A stretch of 64,000 bases of DNA from UBA1413 sp964650525 (GTDB lineage: Bacteria; Bacteroidota; Bacteroidia; Bacteroidales; Prolixibacteraceae). Below, piece by piece: positions 33,805 to 41,303 of the stretch. The stretch's first letter is position 1; each line of letters begins with the position of its first letter. The notes beneath the pieces are model-generated. The model was not told the DNA's origin, did not search any database, and saw only the letters and a program-made list of their open reading frames with translations. A program made the position numbers and the translations under genes. The stretch spans positions 1 to 64,000 of the forward strand of contig CAZYUA010000014.1 of assembly GCA_964650525.1 (NCBI GenBank). Reading direction: 5' to 3'.

Positions 33805-35808
33805 GTGAAATACGGAAATCACGCCTCCGGGAAGCTGACACCGGGAGGTTCAGGCGTTCCTGCAGCACGGAACGGCAGTCAGAAAAGTAAAGCAGGTGGC
33901 GCAGCAGGATTGTTCCGCATCATAACCATCGTTCTGAGTCTGACACTCATGGTCATGGCAATCTCAGGATATGGACAGGATCCGCGCGAAAGAACCTACC
34001 TGTATCCGGTGCTTAGGCCTTCGCATGAAATAAAACCCAAGGTGGAAGGGTGGGCAACACACCGGATGGCTGAAAAGCTGGACCGCGGGGTGAATGTCAT
34101 CCGCACGGGACCCGGAACGGCAACCATCAGCTGGCGATTGCTGGCAGGTGATCCTGCCACTGCCGGGTTCAACGTTTACCTGTCGGAAGAAGGGAAGAAG
34201 CCGGTTAAGCTTAACCAGCGGGTTGTGATACGAACTACCGGCCTGTCGGCGGCTTTGCCCCGCAAGGTGTCGGGTGGCGAAATCTTCGTGAGGGCTATCA
34301 TCAACGGTGTGGAGCAGGAATCCTCCCCTGCCGTCTCCCTGCCGGCATTCGGTGAGGGGTCTGATTACCACACCCTCCGTTTCAGAGGCGACTACCGGCC
34401 GCAAAGAATGGCCATTGCTGACCTTAACGGGGATGGAGCCCTGGACTATGTTTTCAAACAACCGGAACAGGGCATCGATCCGGGAGGCGAACCCAATACC
34501 GATGGTCTCACCTATACCCTTGAAGCATATCTGCACGACGGGACCTTTCTGTGGAGCAGGGACCTGGGCCCGGGCATCGAACCCGGCATATGGTATTCCC
34601 CCTTTGTGGTGTATGACCTCGACGGTGACGGAAAGGCAGAAATCGCCGTCAAGACCGGTCCGCCCGATGCCCGGGAAGCCGACGGCCGTGTCCGGTCTGG
34701 CCCCGAATGGATTTCTGTCTGGAACGGAATGACCGGCAGGGAGATCTGCCGTGCAGACTGGCCCGCCCGCAACCCCCGGTTCGGGGATTACAACCGCAAC
34801 AACCGCAACCAGATCGGGGTAGCCTTCCTTGATGGTAAAACTCCCTGCCTGCTGGTTGCCCGGGGAACCTACAAGCTGATGGTTTGCGATGCCTACCAGC
34901 TGGTTGACAGCCGGCTCGACCGGCTGTGGCACTGGGACGGCGACGAGGAAAACCCCATCATCCGCCACCAGGGGGCTCATAATATGCATGCTGCCGACGT
35001 GGACGGCGACGGCCGCGATGAAATAGTTCTCGGATCCGTTGTCCTCGACGACAACGGTACTGCCCTCTGGTCTGCCGGACTGGGGCACCCCGACAAATGC
35101 TTCGTCACCGATATTGACCCTGAAAGGCCTGGTTTGGAAATTTTCTACGCCATGGAGGACTGGCACGACAATGGCAACGGCATCTGTATGGCCGACGCCA
35201 AAACCGGGGAGATCCTCTGGAATGTGGGAGAGAAAACCTACCATGTAGGCGACGGCATGGTGGCAGACATCCTGCCGGAGGTGCCCGGACTGGAGTGTTT
35301 TGCCTCGGAAGACCCCAAGGGAGGATCCAGAAGCAAATATTTGCTTTCTGCCAAAGGGCAACTCCTGGCACGGAACGATGAGGTACCCCCCTGTCGCAAC
35401 TGGATATGGTGGGACGCTGACAACCAACGGGAACCCATTCTCTCCCCCGTTTTTGATTTCGGAAGAAGAGGGAGGCAGAGTCCGCGCGACTCCCTGCCTG
35501 CCTTATCGCGGGAACGACGCATGCAAAACCGGTTCAGCAGCCTCAACCTTACCATTACCCGGTACAAAGGGGATACCCTCACCACCGGCATCCGGGGCTC
35601 CGTGCTCCTGATGGCCGACATCCTGGGCGACTGGCGGGAGGAACTCATCACCGTCCTTCCCGGTGAAATGCGCATTTACAGCACCATCATCCCTGCCAGA
35701 GACCGAAAAGTGTGCCTGCTGCAGGATCCCTTTTACCGCAGTCAGGTAGTCCACCGCTCCATGGGGTATGAGCAGTCGCCGGTACCGTCGTATTATCTGG
35801 GAGAATAA
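33805..35808 (+). CDS. PL11 rhamnogalacturonan lyase
   Basis: 667-residue protein of polysaccharide lyase family 11. An Fn3-like domain follows the export segment (GLFRIITIVLSLTLMVMAISGYGQ). The eight-bladed propeller shows the family's repeated calcium-binding DxNGDG/DxDGDG loops (IADLNGDGALDYVF, YDLDGDGKAEI, ADVDGDGRDEIV), KTGPPDAREADG, and YNRNNRNQIGVAFLDG. PL11 enzymes cut the alpha-1,4 bond between rhamnose and galacturonate in rhamnogalacturonan-I by beta-elimination. The start is GTG 33805, leaving about 35 hydrophilic residues before the signal; a later TTG near 33910 is an alternative. It fits with CE12 and GH105 nearby. Confidence 0.92.
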   Translation: MKYGNHASGKLTPGGSGVPAARNGSQKSKAGGAAGLFRIITIVLSLTLMVMAISGYGQDPRERTYLYPVLRPSHEIKPKVEGWATHRMAEKLDRGVNVIRTGPGTATISWRLLAGDPATAGFNVYLSEEGKKPVKLNQRVVIRTTGLSAALPRKVSGGEIFVRAIINGVEQESSPAVSLPAFGEGSDYHTLRFRGDYRPQRMAIADLNGDGALDYVFKQPEQGIDPGGEPNTDGLTYTLEAYLHDGTFLWSRDLGPGIEPGIWYSPFVVYDLDGDGKAEIAVKTGPPDAREADGRVRSGPEWISVWNGMTGREICRADWPARNPRFGDYNRNNRNQIGVAFLDGKTPCLLVARGTYKLMVCDAYQLVDSRLDRLWHWDGDEENPIIRHQGAHNMHAADVDGDGRDEIVLGSVVLDDNGTALWSAGLGHPDKCFVTDIDPERPGLEIFYAMEDWHDNGNGICMADAKTGEILWNVGEKTYHVGDGMVADILPEVPGLECFASEDPKGGSRSKYLLSAKGQLLARNDEVPPCRNWIWWDADNQREPILSPVFDFGRRGRQSPRDSLPALSRERRMQNRFSSLNLTITRYKGDTLTTGIRGSVLLMADILGDWREELITVLPGEMRIYSTIIPARDRKVCLLQDPFYRSQVVHRSMGYEQSPVPSYYLGE

Positions 35809-36174
35809 ACAATACTCACCGGGTGAATAACTATAATTTCAAAATTAACTATCTGCAATTTCAAAATTAGTTACTTGATATTTCAAGATGATATATTATA
35901 TTTATCTGAATTATAGGCAAATATGATTATTTAAAGAGAAATAGAATATTTCATTCGTCAAAACATAAATAAATATCCTGTTTTAGCTCTTACAGTCCCA
36001 GGCAATCCGGGAAAACCACCTTGCCCCCTGTTGGTCGGTATCGGCATCTTCTGTGAACATGGCGTGTTTCGGGTGACTCCATGTCACCCGGTGAGGTATA
36101 TATCCATAATTTTGTCTAATTTTGATATTCCTGTATCCTCACAGGAATATGATTGAATTCAGAATTTTGACCGG
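35809..36174. other. AT-rich intergenic region with two palindromes
   Basis: No gene. A perfect eight-pair hairpin lies at 36070-36077/36083-36090 (CGGGTGAC..GTCACCCG) without a T-run, and a ten-base inverted repeat is at 36125-36150. The first ~150 bases are AT-rich repeats of TTTCAAAATTA-like sequence (35839 and 35864). Confidence 0.5.
36125..36150. promoter_or_regulatory. Candidate operator (inverted repeat ATATTCCTGT-6-ACAGGAATAT)
   Basis: A perfect ten-base inverted repeat with a six-base spacer, 25 bases before the start of the HicB-like frame. HicB-type antitoxins usually repress their own promoter through such palindromes; it could equally be a transcript hairpin. Confidence 0.4.
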
Positions 36175-36378
36175 ATGAAAGCAGAATTTACAGCGATCAT
36201 TGAACCTGCCCCGGAAGGGGGTTATTGGGCTTTTTGCCCGGAAATTCCCGGGGCCAATGGTCAGGGCGAATCAGTATCCGATGCCAGGGAAAACCTGAAA
36301 GAAGCGATCATTTTGATTCTGGAAGATCGTATTGAGGACTATCTGCGCGTACTACCCCTCGTTTGTAACGAGGGGTAA
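36175..36378 (+). pseudogene. hicB: HicB-like antitoxin fragment ending in a REP-like repeat
   Basis: The first ~58 residues are the HicB partial-RNase-H fold: FTAIIEPAPEGGYWAFCPEIPGANGQGES followed by the VSDARENLKEAIILILEDR helix. The last residues, PLVCNEG and the TAA stop, come from the REP-like palindrome at 36353, so the normal C-terminus is lost. No HicA toxin is adjacent. Alternatively it is a stand-alone short HicB-like protein, a common type in Bacteroidota, whose tail happens to use the repeat. Confidence 0.7.
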
Positions 36379-36399
36379 ACTGCAGGTCGTTTGAAACGA
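36353..36399. repeat. REP-like palindrome, copy 2
   Basis: A perfect 11-pair stem (36353-36363 with 36367-36377, TGT loop) and a second stem TCGTT/AACGA (36387-36391 with 36395-36399). It has the same two-stem order as the copy at 28595. It lies 14 bases before the ATG of the GH105-CE12 gene and inside the end of the HicB frame. Confidence 0.65.
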
Positions 36400-36412
36400 T
36401 GAAAAACATAAT

Positions 36413-39019
36413 ATGAAACCATTTTTTACATTTGCCTTTCTTCTTATATTCTGTACCGGTTTACATGCCCAGCGGCAGACCGACTCGAACACACCCCTGC
36501 ACCTGCTGCAGCCGGCGTACCGGATACCATACGGGTCACCTGAGGTGGCAGGGATTACCAAAGTACTAGACAGGGTGTGGTCCTATCTCGACCAGAACAC
36601 CTTCCCGGAATTGATTGATAAGACCAACCAGGCTCCCGTAAACGATTATTCCAAAATGGATGGGAATACGATTTTCAAACCGGGTGATTTCAGATTAATC
36701 AGCTATGAGTGGGGGGTGACCTATGCCGGGATGCTGCTGGCTTCGGAAACCTGCGGCGATCCGAAATATGCCGGTTATACCCTGGAGCGGTTGAAATTTC
36801 TTTCCGAAGTTCGGCCCTGGCTGGTGAAGCTGGAAGAAAAGCAGCCAGGCATACGTCATTCGATGTTCGGCTTACTGCATCCGCGTGCCCTGGACGATTG
36901 CGGGGCTATGACTGCGGCCATGATCAAGATGGAAAGGCTGGATTCTTCACTGGATTTGGATCCGATGATCAACGGCTCTATCGATTACATCAGCAACAGG
37001 GAATTCCGGCTGAAAGACGGCACCCTGGCCCGCAACCGCCCGCAGCCCAACACCATCTGGCTCGACGACCTATTCATGAGCGTTCCGGCGCTGGCCCAAA
37101 TGGGAGTCTATTCCGGGGAAATGAAGTATTTCGACGATGCAGTAAAACAAGTGCTGCAGTTTTCCAAAAGAATGTTCAATTACGAGATGGGGTTGTTCAT
37201 GCATGGCTGGGTGCAGGAGATGGAGGAACACCCGCAATTCCACTGGGCACGTGCCAATGGGTGGGCGCTCATGACCATGGTGGAATTGCTGGATGTACTA
37301 CCCGAAAACCATGAAGGAAGGGATCAGGTTCTGGATCTTCTGCGCCGTCATATCCGCGGACTGGCGAACACCCAGTCGTCGGAAGGATTCTGGCACCAGC
37401 TTATCGACCGGAACGATTCCTACCTGGAAACCTCTGCCACCGCCATTTACACCTATTCCATCGCCCGTGCCATCAACAGGGGGTGGGTCGATGCCAGGGT
37501 GTACGGCCCGATGGTCTGCCTGGCCTGGAATGCCGTGGCATCGAAAATCAACGATAAGGGACAGGTGGAAGGCACCTGCGTAGGTACCGGTATGGGTTTC
37601 GACCCGGCCTTTTATTATTACCGGCCTGTCAACGTTTTTGCTGCCCATGGGTATGGTCCGGTTTTATTAGCGGGTGCCGAGATGGTGCGCCTGGTGAGTT
37701 CCCACCGGCTGGAGATCAACGACAGCGGCCTCATGCTCTATGCCGAAGATACAGCTCCGCTTAAATCGTGGAAATTCAGTTTCGGAGAAGGAACTGCGAA
37801 ACCAGGGTTCACAAATGTCACCGGCATCACCTCCTGGTCACAGGATAAGGGTTATGGCCTGGTGGCTGAAAAAGCTCCTGTTATGCTCACCAGGAAATTA
37901 AAAAATAACCAGACCGCAGGCGTTTTAACCAGCGACCAGCCCTTTGCTTTTATAGTCAATGCTCCCGAAGGGAGGTATGAAATCACCATTACCCTTGGTG
38001 ATCCCGCAGGCGCATCGGAAACCACCGTGAAAGCTGAATCCCGCCGGCTGATGCTGGAAAACGTAAAAACAGCCAAAGGCGAAATTGTGCGGAAAAAGAT
38101 CATCGTCGATGTCCGGACTCCCCGGATCAATCCCACAGAACAGATCAAACTGAAACCCAGGGAACTCAATTATGTGAACTGGGACGATAACCTCAGCCTG
38201 GAATTCAGCGGCAGCAAACCAGCAGTTTCTGCCATTGAGATCAGGGAAGTGCGGGATTTGCCGGTGATCTACCTGGCCGGCAATTCGACCGTAACCGACC
38301 AGGAAGAGGAGCCCTGGGCTTCGTGGGGACAAATGTTCCCCCGCTTCCTGAAACCGGAAGTGGTGGTGGCCAACTATGCCGAGTCGGGTGAATCACTGCG
38401 CAGCTTCAAGGGGGAAAAACGATTGCAGAAGATCATGAGCCTGATCAAACCTGGCGATTACCTCTTTATCGAATTTGCCCACAATGACCAGAAGCCTGGA
38501 GGGAGCCATGTGGATGCTTTCACCACCTATAAGGATGAGCTGAAATTCTTCATTGGTGAAGCCGGAAAGAAAGGAGCGAAAACGGTGCTGGTCACCTCGA
38601 TGCACCGCCGGCGGTTTGATGCGGACGGGAAAATCATCAATACCCTGGAAGATTACCCCGAAGCCATGCGGCAGACCGCCAAAGAAGAAAATGTGCCCTG
38701 CATCGACCTGAATGCGATGAGCAAAGTGCTCTTTGAAGCCCTGGGCGCCGAAAAATCCAAACAAGCATTTGTTCACTTTCCTGCTGGAACTTTCCCCGGC
38801 CAGACGGAGCCCCTGGCCGACGATACCCATTTCAGCAACTACGGAGCCTATCTGCTTGCCCAATGTGTAACGGAAGAAATCCGGGCAAAGATCCCGGGTT
38901 TGTCAAAATTCCTGCTTACCGGCTTGCCGGAGTTCACCCCGGCGGATCCCCTCCCCTTCGACCGGTTCAATCTCCCTGTAAGCCGCCGGTTTTCCACAAT
39001 CCAACCCGCAGGCAACTGA
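36413..39019 (+). CDS. GH105 unsaturated rhamnogalacturonyl hydrolase fused to CE12 acetylesterase
   Basis: 868-residue exported enzyme (signal MKPFFTFAFLLIFCTGLHAQ). Residues ~40-430 are an (alpha/alpha)6 barrel of GH105 (YteR/YesR-like): YEWGVTYAGML, the Asp pair 218-219 in TIWLDDLFMSVPALAQ, MFNYEMGLFMHGW, HFARANGW-like FHWARANGWALM, and ETSATAIYTYSI. These enzymes remove the 4,5-unsaturated uronic acid left by rhamnogalacturonan lyases. Residues ~610-845 are a CE12 SGNH esterase: Ser625 in AGNSTV, FAHND, and Asp803-x-x-His806. One protein thus deacetylates and trims the oligomers made by PL11. A beta domain (about 430-600) separates them. Both active sites look complete. Confidence 0.88.
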   Translation: MKPFFTFAFLLIFCTGLHAQRQTDSNTPLHLLQPAYRIPYGSPEVAGITKVLDRVWSYLDQNTFPELIDKTNQAPVNDYSKMDGNTIFKPGDFRLISYEWGVTYAGMLLASETCGDPKYAGYTLERLKFLSEVRPWLVKLEEKQPGIRHSMFGLLHPRALDDCGAMTAAMIKMERLDSSLDLDPMINGSIDYISNREFRLKDGTLARNRPQPNTIWLDDLFMSVPALAQMGVYSGEMKYFDDAVKQVLQFSKRMFNYEMGLFMHGWVQEMEEHPQFHWARANGWALMTMVELLDVLPENHEGRDQVLDLLRRHIRGLANTQSSEGFWHQLIDRNDSYLETSATAIYTYSIARAINRGWVDARVYGPMVCLAWNAVASKINDKGQVEGTCVGTGMGFDPAFYYYRPVNVFAAHGYGPVLLAGAEMVRLVSSHRLEINDSGLMLYAEDTAPLKSWKFSFGEGTAKPGFTNVTGITSWSQDKGYGLVAEKAPVMLTRKLKNNQTAGVLTSDQPFAFIVNAPEGRYEITITLGDPAGASETTVKAESRRLMLENVKTAKGEIVRKKIIVDVRTPRINPTEQIKLKPRELNYVNWDDNLSLEFSGSKPAVSAIEIREVRDLPVIYLAGNSTVTDQEEEPWASWGQMFPRFLKPEVVVANYAESGESLRSFKGEKRLQKIMSLIKPGDYLFIEFAHNDQKPGGSHVDAFTTYKDELKFFIGEAGKKGAKTVLVTSMHRRRFDADGKIINTLEDYPEAMRQTAKEENVPCIDLNAMSKVLFEALGAEKSKQAFVHFPAGTFPGQTEPLADDTHFSNYGAYLLAQCVTEEIRAKIPGLSKFLLTGLPEFTPADPLPFDRFNLPVSRRFSTIQPAGN

Positions 39020-39165
39020 AGCCGGTGTTCTCCACAAATTTGAAACCAGGACCGCTGACACCGCCGTTCCTCTGAAGCATTCCTGTTTCGTGGAACCGGA
39101 AGAGGCGGATTTCTGTCAGCGGGTTGCAGAGATCCTCCACCGGACAGGATCAGGAAGAGTGCCTG

Positions 39166-40170
39166 TTATTCGTAGTTGTAGTGAATCACAGGACCAGAGA
39201 TTTCCAGATATTGAAAAGTAGACTCCCGTGAAATAAAATTGATGGGGAAGTACTGGAAATAACGCACGTCGCGGCCGTTTAACCGTGCCGGTTTCCATTT
39301 TCCGCCCAGCGATTGTAAAGCGTTGAGGGCGATTTCGTTCAACTGGGGACTAAGCCCTTTCAATATTCGGATTCCCTCGATTTCTCCGGTCTCCATCACT
39401 ATAAAACCGAGCATCATGGTACCGGAGACTGCCGATAAATCAAGGCCGGAATCGATGAACGCCTGCCTGACATGCTGGTGCAGCTTGAAATTGCCACCCG
39501 ACAGCATGGGCTCCTCATCCACCAAATAGAATAGATTATCGATGGTACGTTCCCCGTTCTTCAACCAGTTCTCATTCGATACCAGTTCGTTATTTCTGTA
39601 AAGAGACCGGGATCTCAGGGTGCCGTCAGAATAGAATTCCTTCACCTCTCCGTTCAGTATCAGCGGTATCTGCAGGAGGGTGAACCCTTCGCGCAGGATC
39701 TGCTTGCCAGAAAATTCGGTGAAATGAATAATTCCTTTGTCCGGAGCATCGTACTTTCTCTCATACGGTTCCCGGCTTTCAATACCCCGGATGCGGATCT
39801 CCCAGATCCCGTCGCCCCCCGTTGACATCAGCTCCGTAAAGGATTTCCGCCAGGTGTTACCCTCTTTCCCGAATACTCTGACCTCAACCTTTCTGCGGGA
39901 ACGGACCACTATTTCTTTTTTTACCAACGCTTTTTCCGGGCTGGTCAGCCGGCCGTTAACCCCGGTGTATAGAACGGTATCCATTTGGCAGAAAGCAGAT
40001 CCGGCAGACAGAAGCAAAAAAAGGACAGAGGCCAGCCCTGTCAGGCAATGCAGACGTGACGGTTTGCACAGCAGTTCTTGATCCCGAACCGGGGCAGCAG
40101 CGATGTTCCGGGTAAACTCCCACTGAAACCGCAGCTCTGCAAAAACGCCGGTATAACCCAGAATGCTCAA
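39166..40170 (-). CDS. Protein with C-terminal TonB-like domain and MORN-like strand repeats
   Basis: The C-terminal ~90 residues (GTMMLGFIVMETGEIEGIRILKGLSPQLNEIALNAL, then GGKWKPARLNGRDVRYFQYFPINF) are a TonB C-terminal domain, as in Bacteroidota energy transducers. Before it, VKEFYSDGTLRSRSLYRNNELVSNENWLKNG is a MORN/YwqK-like repeat. A hydrophobic export segment (LASVLFLLLSAGSAFCQ) lies near residue 45. The start is uncertain: TTG 40170 is the first in-frame option and the ~40 residues before the hydrophobic segment look odd, so the true start may differ or a frameshift may exist. It does not have the usual Pro-rich TonB spacer. It is divergent from mtgA. Confidence 0.6.
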   Translation of the reverse strand: MSILGYTGVFAELRFQWEFTRNIAAAPVRDQELLCKPSRLHCLTGLASVLFLLLSAGSAFCQMDTVLYTGVNGRLTSPEKALVKKEIVVRSRRKVEVRVFGKEGNTWRKSFTELMSTGGDGIWEIRIRGIESREPYERKYDAPDKGIIHFTEFSGKQILREGFTLLQIPLILNGEVKEFYSDGTLRSRSLYRNNELVSNENWLKNGERTIDNLFYLVDEEPMLSGGNFKLHQHVRQAFIDSGLDLSAVSGTMMLGFIVMETGEIEGIRILKGLSPQLNEIALNALQSLGGKWKPARLNGRDVRYFQYFPINFISRESTFQYLEISGPVIHYNYE

Positions 40171-40364
40171 AACCTTGGAAAATTTGTTCCCTCTGCGAAG
40201 ATACCATTTTCGCCTGAATAAGAGGTAGCAGGGAAAGGGGATAGTATGCTGCTCCGGTATCCTTTTCGACGGTTCAGGTTGCAGGACGACAAGGTAGAAA
40301 AAGTTGAATTATCTTTACACCTGGATTTTGAACAACAGGGAGAGAGGGGGCCCGGCTCCAGAGT

Positions 40365-41051
40365 ATGGTTAAAAAATTTCTAAAAATTACGGCAGGGTTT
40401 GTGATATGGTTTACGGGTCTTACCCTACTCCTGGTGGTTTTGTTCCGTTTTGTTCCTGTACAGGTTACGCCCCTGATGCTGATCCGTTTAGCAGAACAGG
40501 TTTCACGGGGAGAGAATATCGTACTGAAACACCGGTGGGTTCCCCTGGATCAGATTTCTCCCAATCTCAGGCTGGCAGTTGTCTGTTCAGAGGATCAGAA
40601 TTTTATGAAACACAGGGGTTTTGACCTGGAAGCGATCGATAAGGCCATCAGGGAATCCAGGAAGGAAAACGGAAGGGCAAGGGGAGCGAGCACCATCTCG
40701 CAGCAGACGGCTAAGAATCTCTTTTTATGGCCGGGCAGAAGCTGGGTCCGGAAAGGATTGGAAACATGGTTTACCGCCTGGATCGAACTGCTATGGAGCA
40801 AGAAACGCATATTGACCGTGTACCTGAACAGCATTGAGATGGGAAATGGTGTCTACGGAGCAGAAGCTGCGTCGAGGCATTACTTCCATGTTTCGGCATC
40901 CGGTCTGACAGCCCGCCAGGCCGCAGCCATTGCCGCCGTGCTGCCTAATCCGCGCATGTACAATGCTTCAAAGCCGGGGCCTTATATCAATGGGCGTATC
41001 AGTTGGATCCAGGGTCAGATGAAACAGTATGGACCCCTGGATCGTAAATAG
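40365..41051 (+). CDS. mtgA: Monofunctional biosynthetic peptidoglycan transglycosylase
   Basis: 228-residue GT51 enzyme with one N-terminal membrane anchor (FVIWFTGLTLLLVVLFRFV). Catalytic Glu76 is in SEDQNFMKHRGFD; GASTISQQTAKNLFLWPGRSWVRKGLE and RILTVYLNSIEMGNGVYGAEAAS are family signatures. It polymerises lipid II into glycan strands on the outer face of the cytoplasmic membrane. Length is normal for MtgA and no transpeptidase domain is present. A housekeeping gene between carbohydrate genes; the leader cassette begins at its stop. Confidence 0.95.
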   Translation: MVKKFLKITAGFVIWFTGLTLLLVVLFRFVPVQVTPLMLIRLAEQVSRGENIVLKHRWVPLDQISPNLRLAVVCSEDQNFMKHRGFDLEAIDKAIRESRKENGRARGASTISQQTAKNLFLWPGRSWVRKGLETWFTAWIELLWSKKRILTVYLNSIEMGNGVYGAEAASRHYFHVSASGLTARQAAAIAAVLPNPRMYNASKPGPYINGRISWIQGQMKQYGPLDRK

Positions 41052-41156
41052 ATGAAATACCCATGTATTATCTATGCAACAACCGGCATGATTAAGCCAC
41101 ATGGGTATTACATGTGTTTCACAGGATTAACCAGAATAACGTAATATTTTAAACAC
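41051..41156 (+). repeat. Leader cassette, ACATGGG type, full copy
   Basis: Stem TACCCATGT at 41058-41066 and ACATGGGTA at 41099-41107 with a 32-base loop, then ACATGTGTTTCACAGGATTA, and AACGTAATATTTTAAACAC ending at ATG 41157. That ATG opens a 13-codon frame (41157-41198, MKTIFNSKRLIYN), and the GH127-like gene starts 105 bases after its stop. A translated leader peptide is possible. Confidence 0.75.
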
Positions 41157-41303
41157 ATGAAAACGATTTTCAACTCGAAGAGGTTAATTTATAATTAGAA
41201 AGTGCCCTTATAGTAACCTAAATAACTTCCACTATGGTGCTGTTTGGTAAGGCGACACAAAAACCAACGGTCAACGCCTGGGCCCATCCTGAAAACTGAG
41301 GCA

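Noticed and set aside
33964..35427. 487-codon open frame on the minus strand
   Set aside because: It is antisense to PL11, whose calcium loops and domain order are clear. The protein is Val/Gly/His-rich without known motifs.
39166..40170. Canonical TonB energy transducer
   Set aside because: The C-terminal domain is TonB-like, but the N-terminal anchor with Pro-rich spacer is missing and MORN-like strands are present, so only the domain is claimed.
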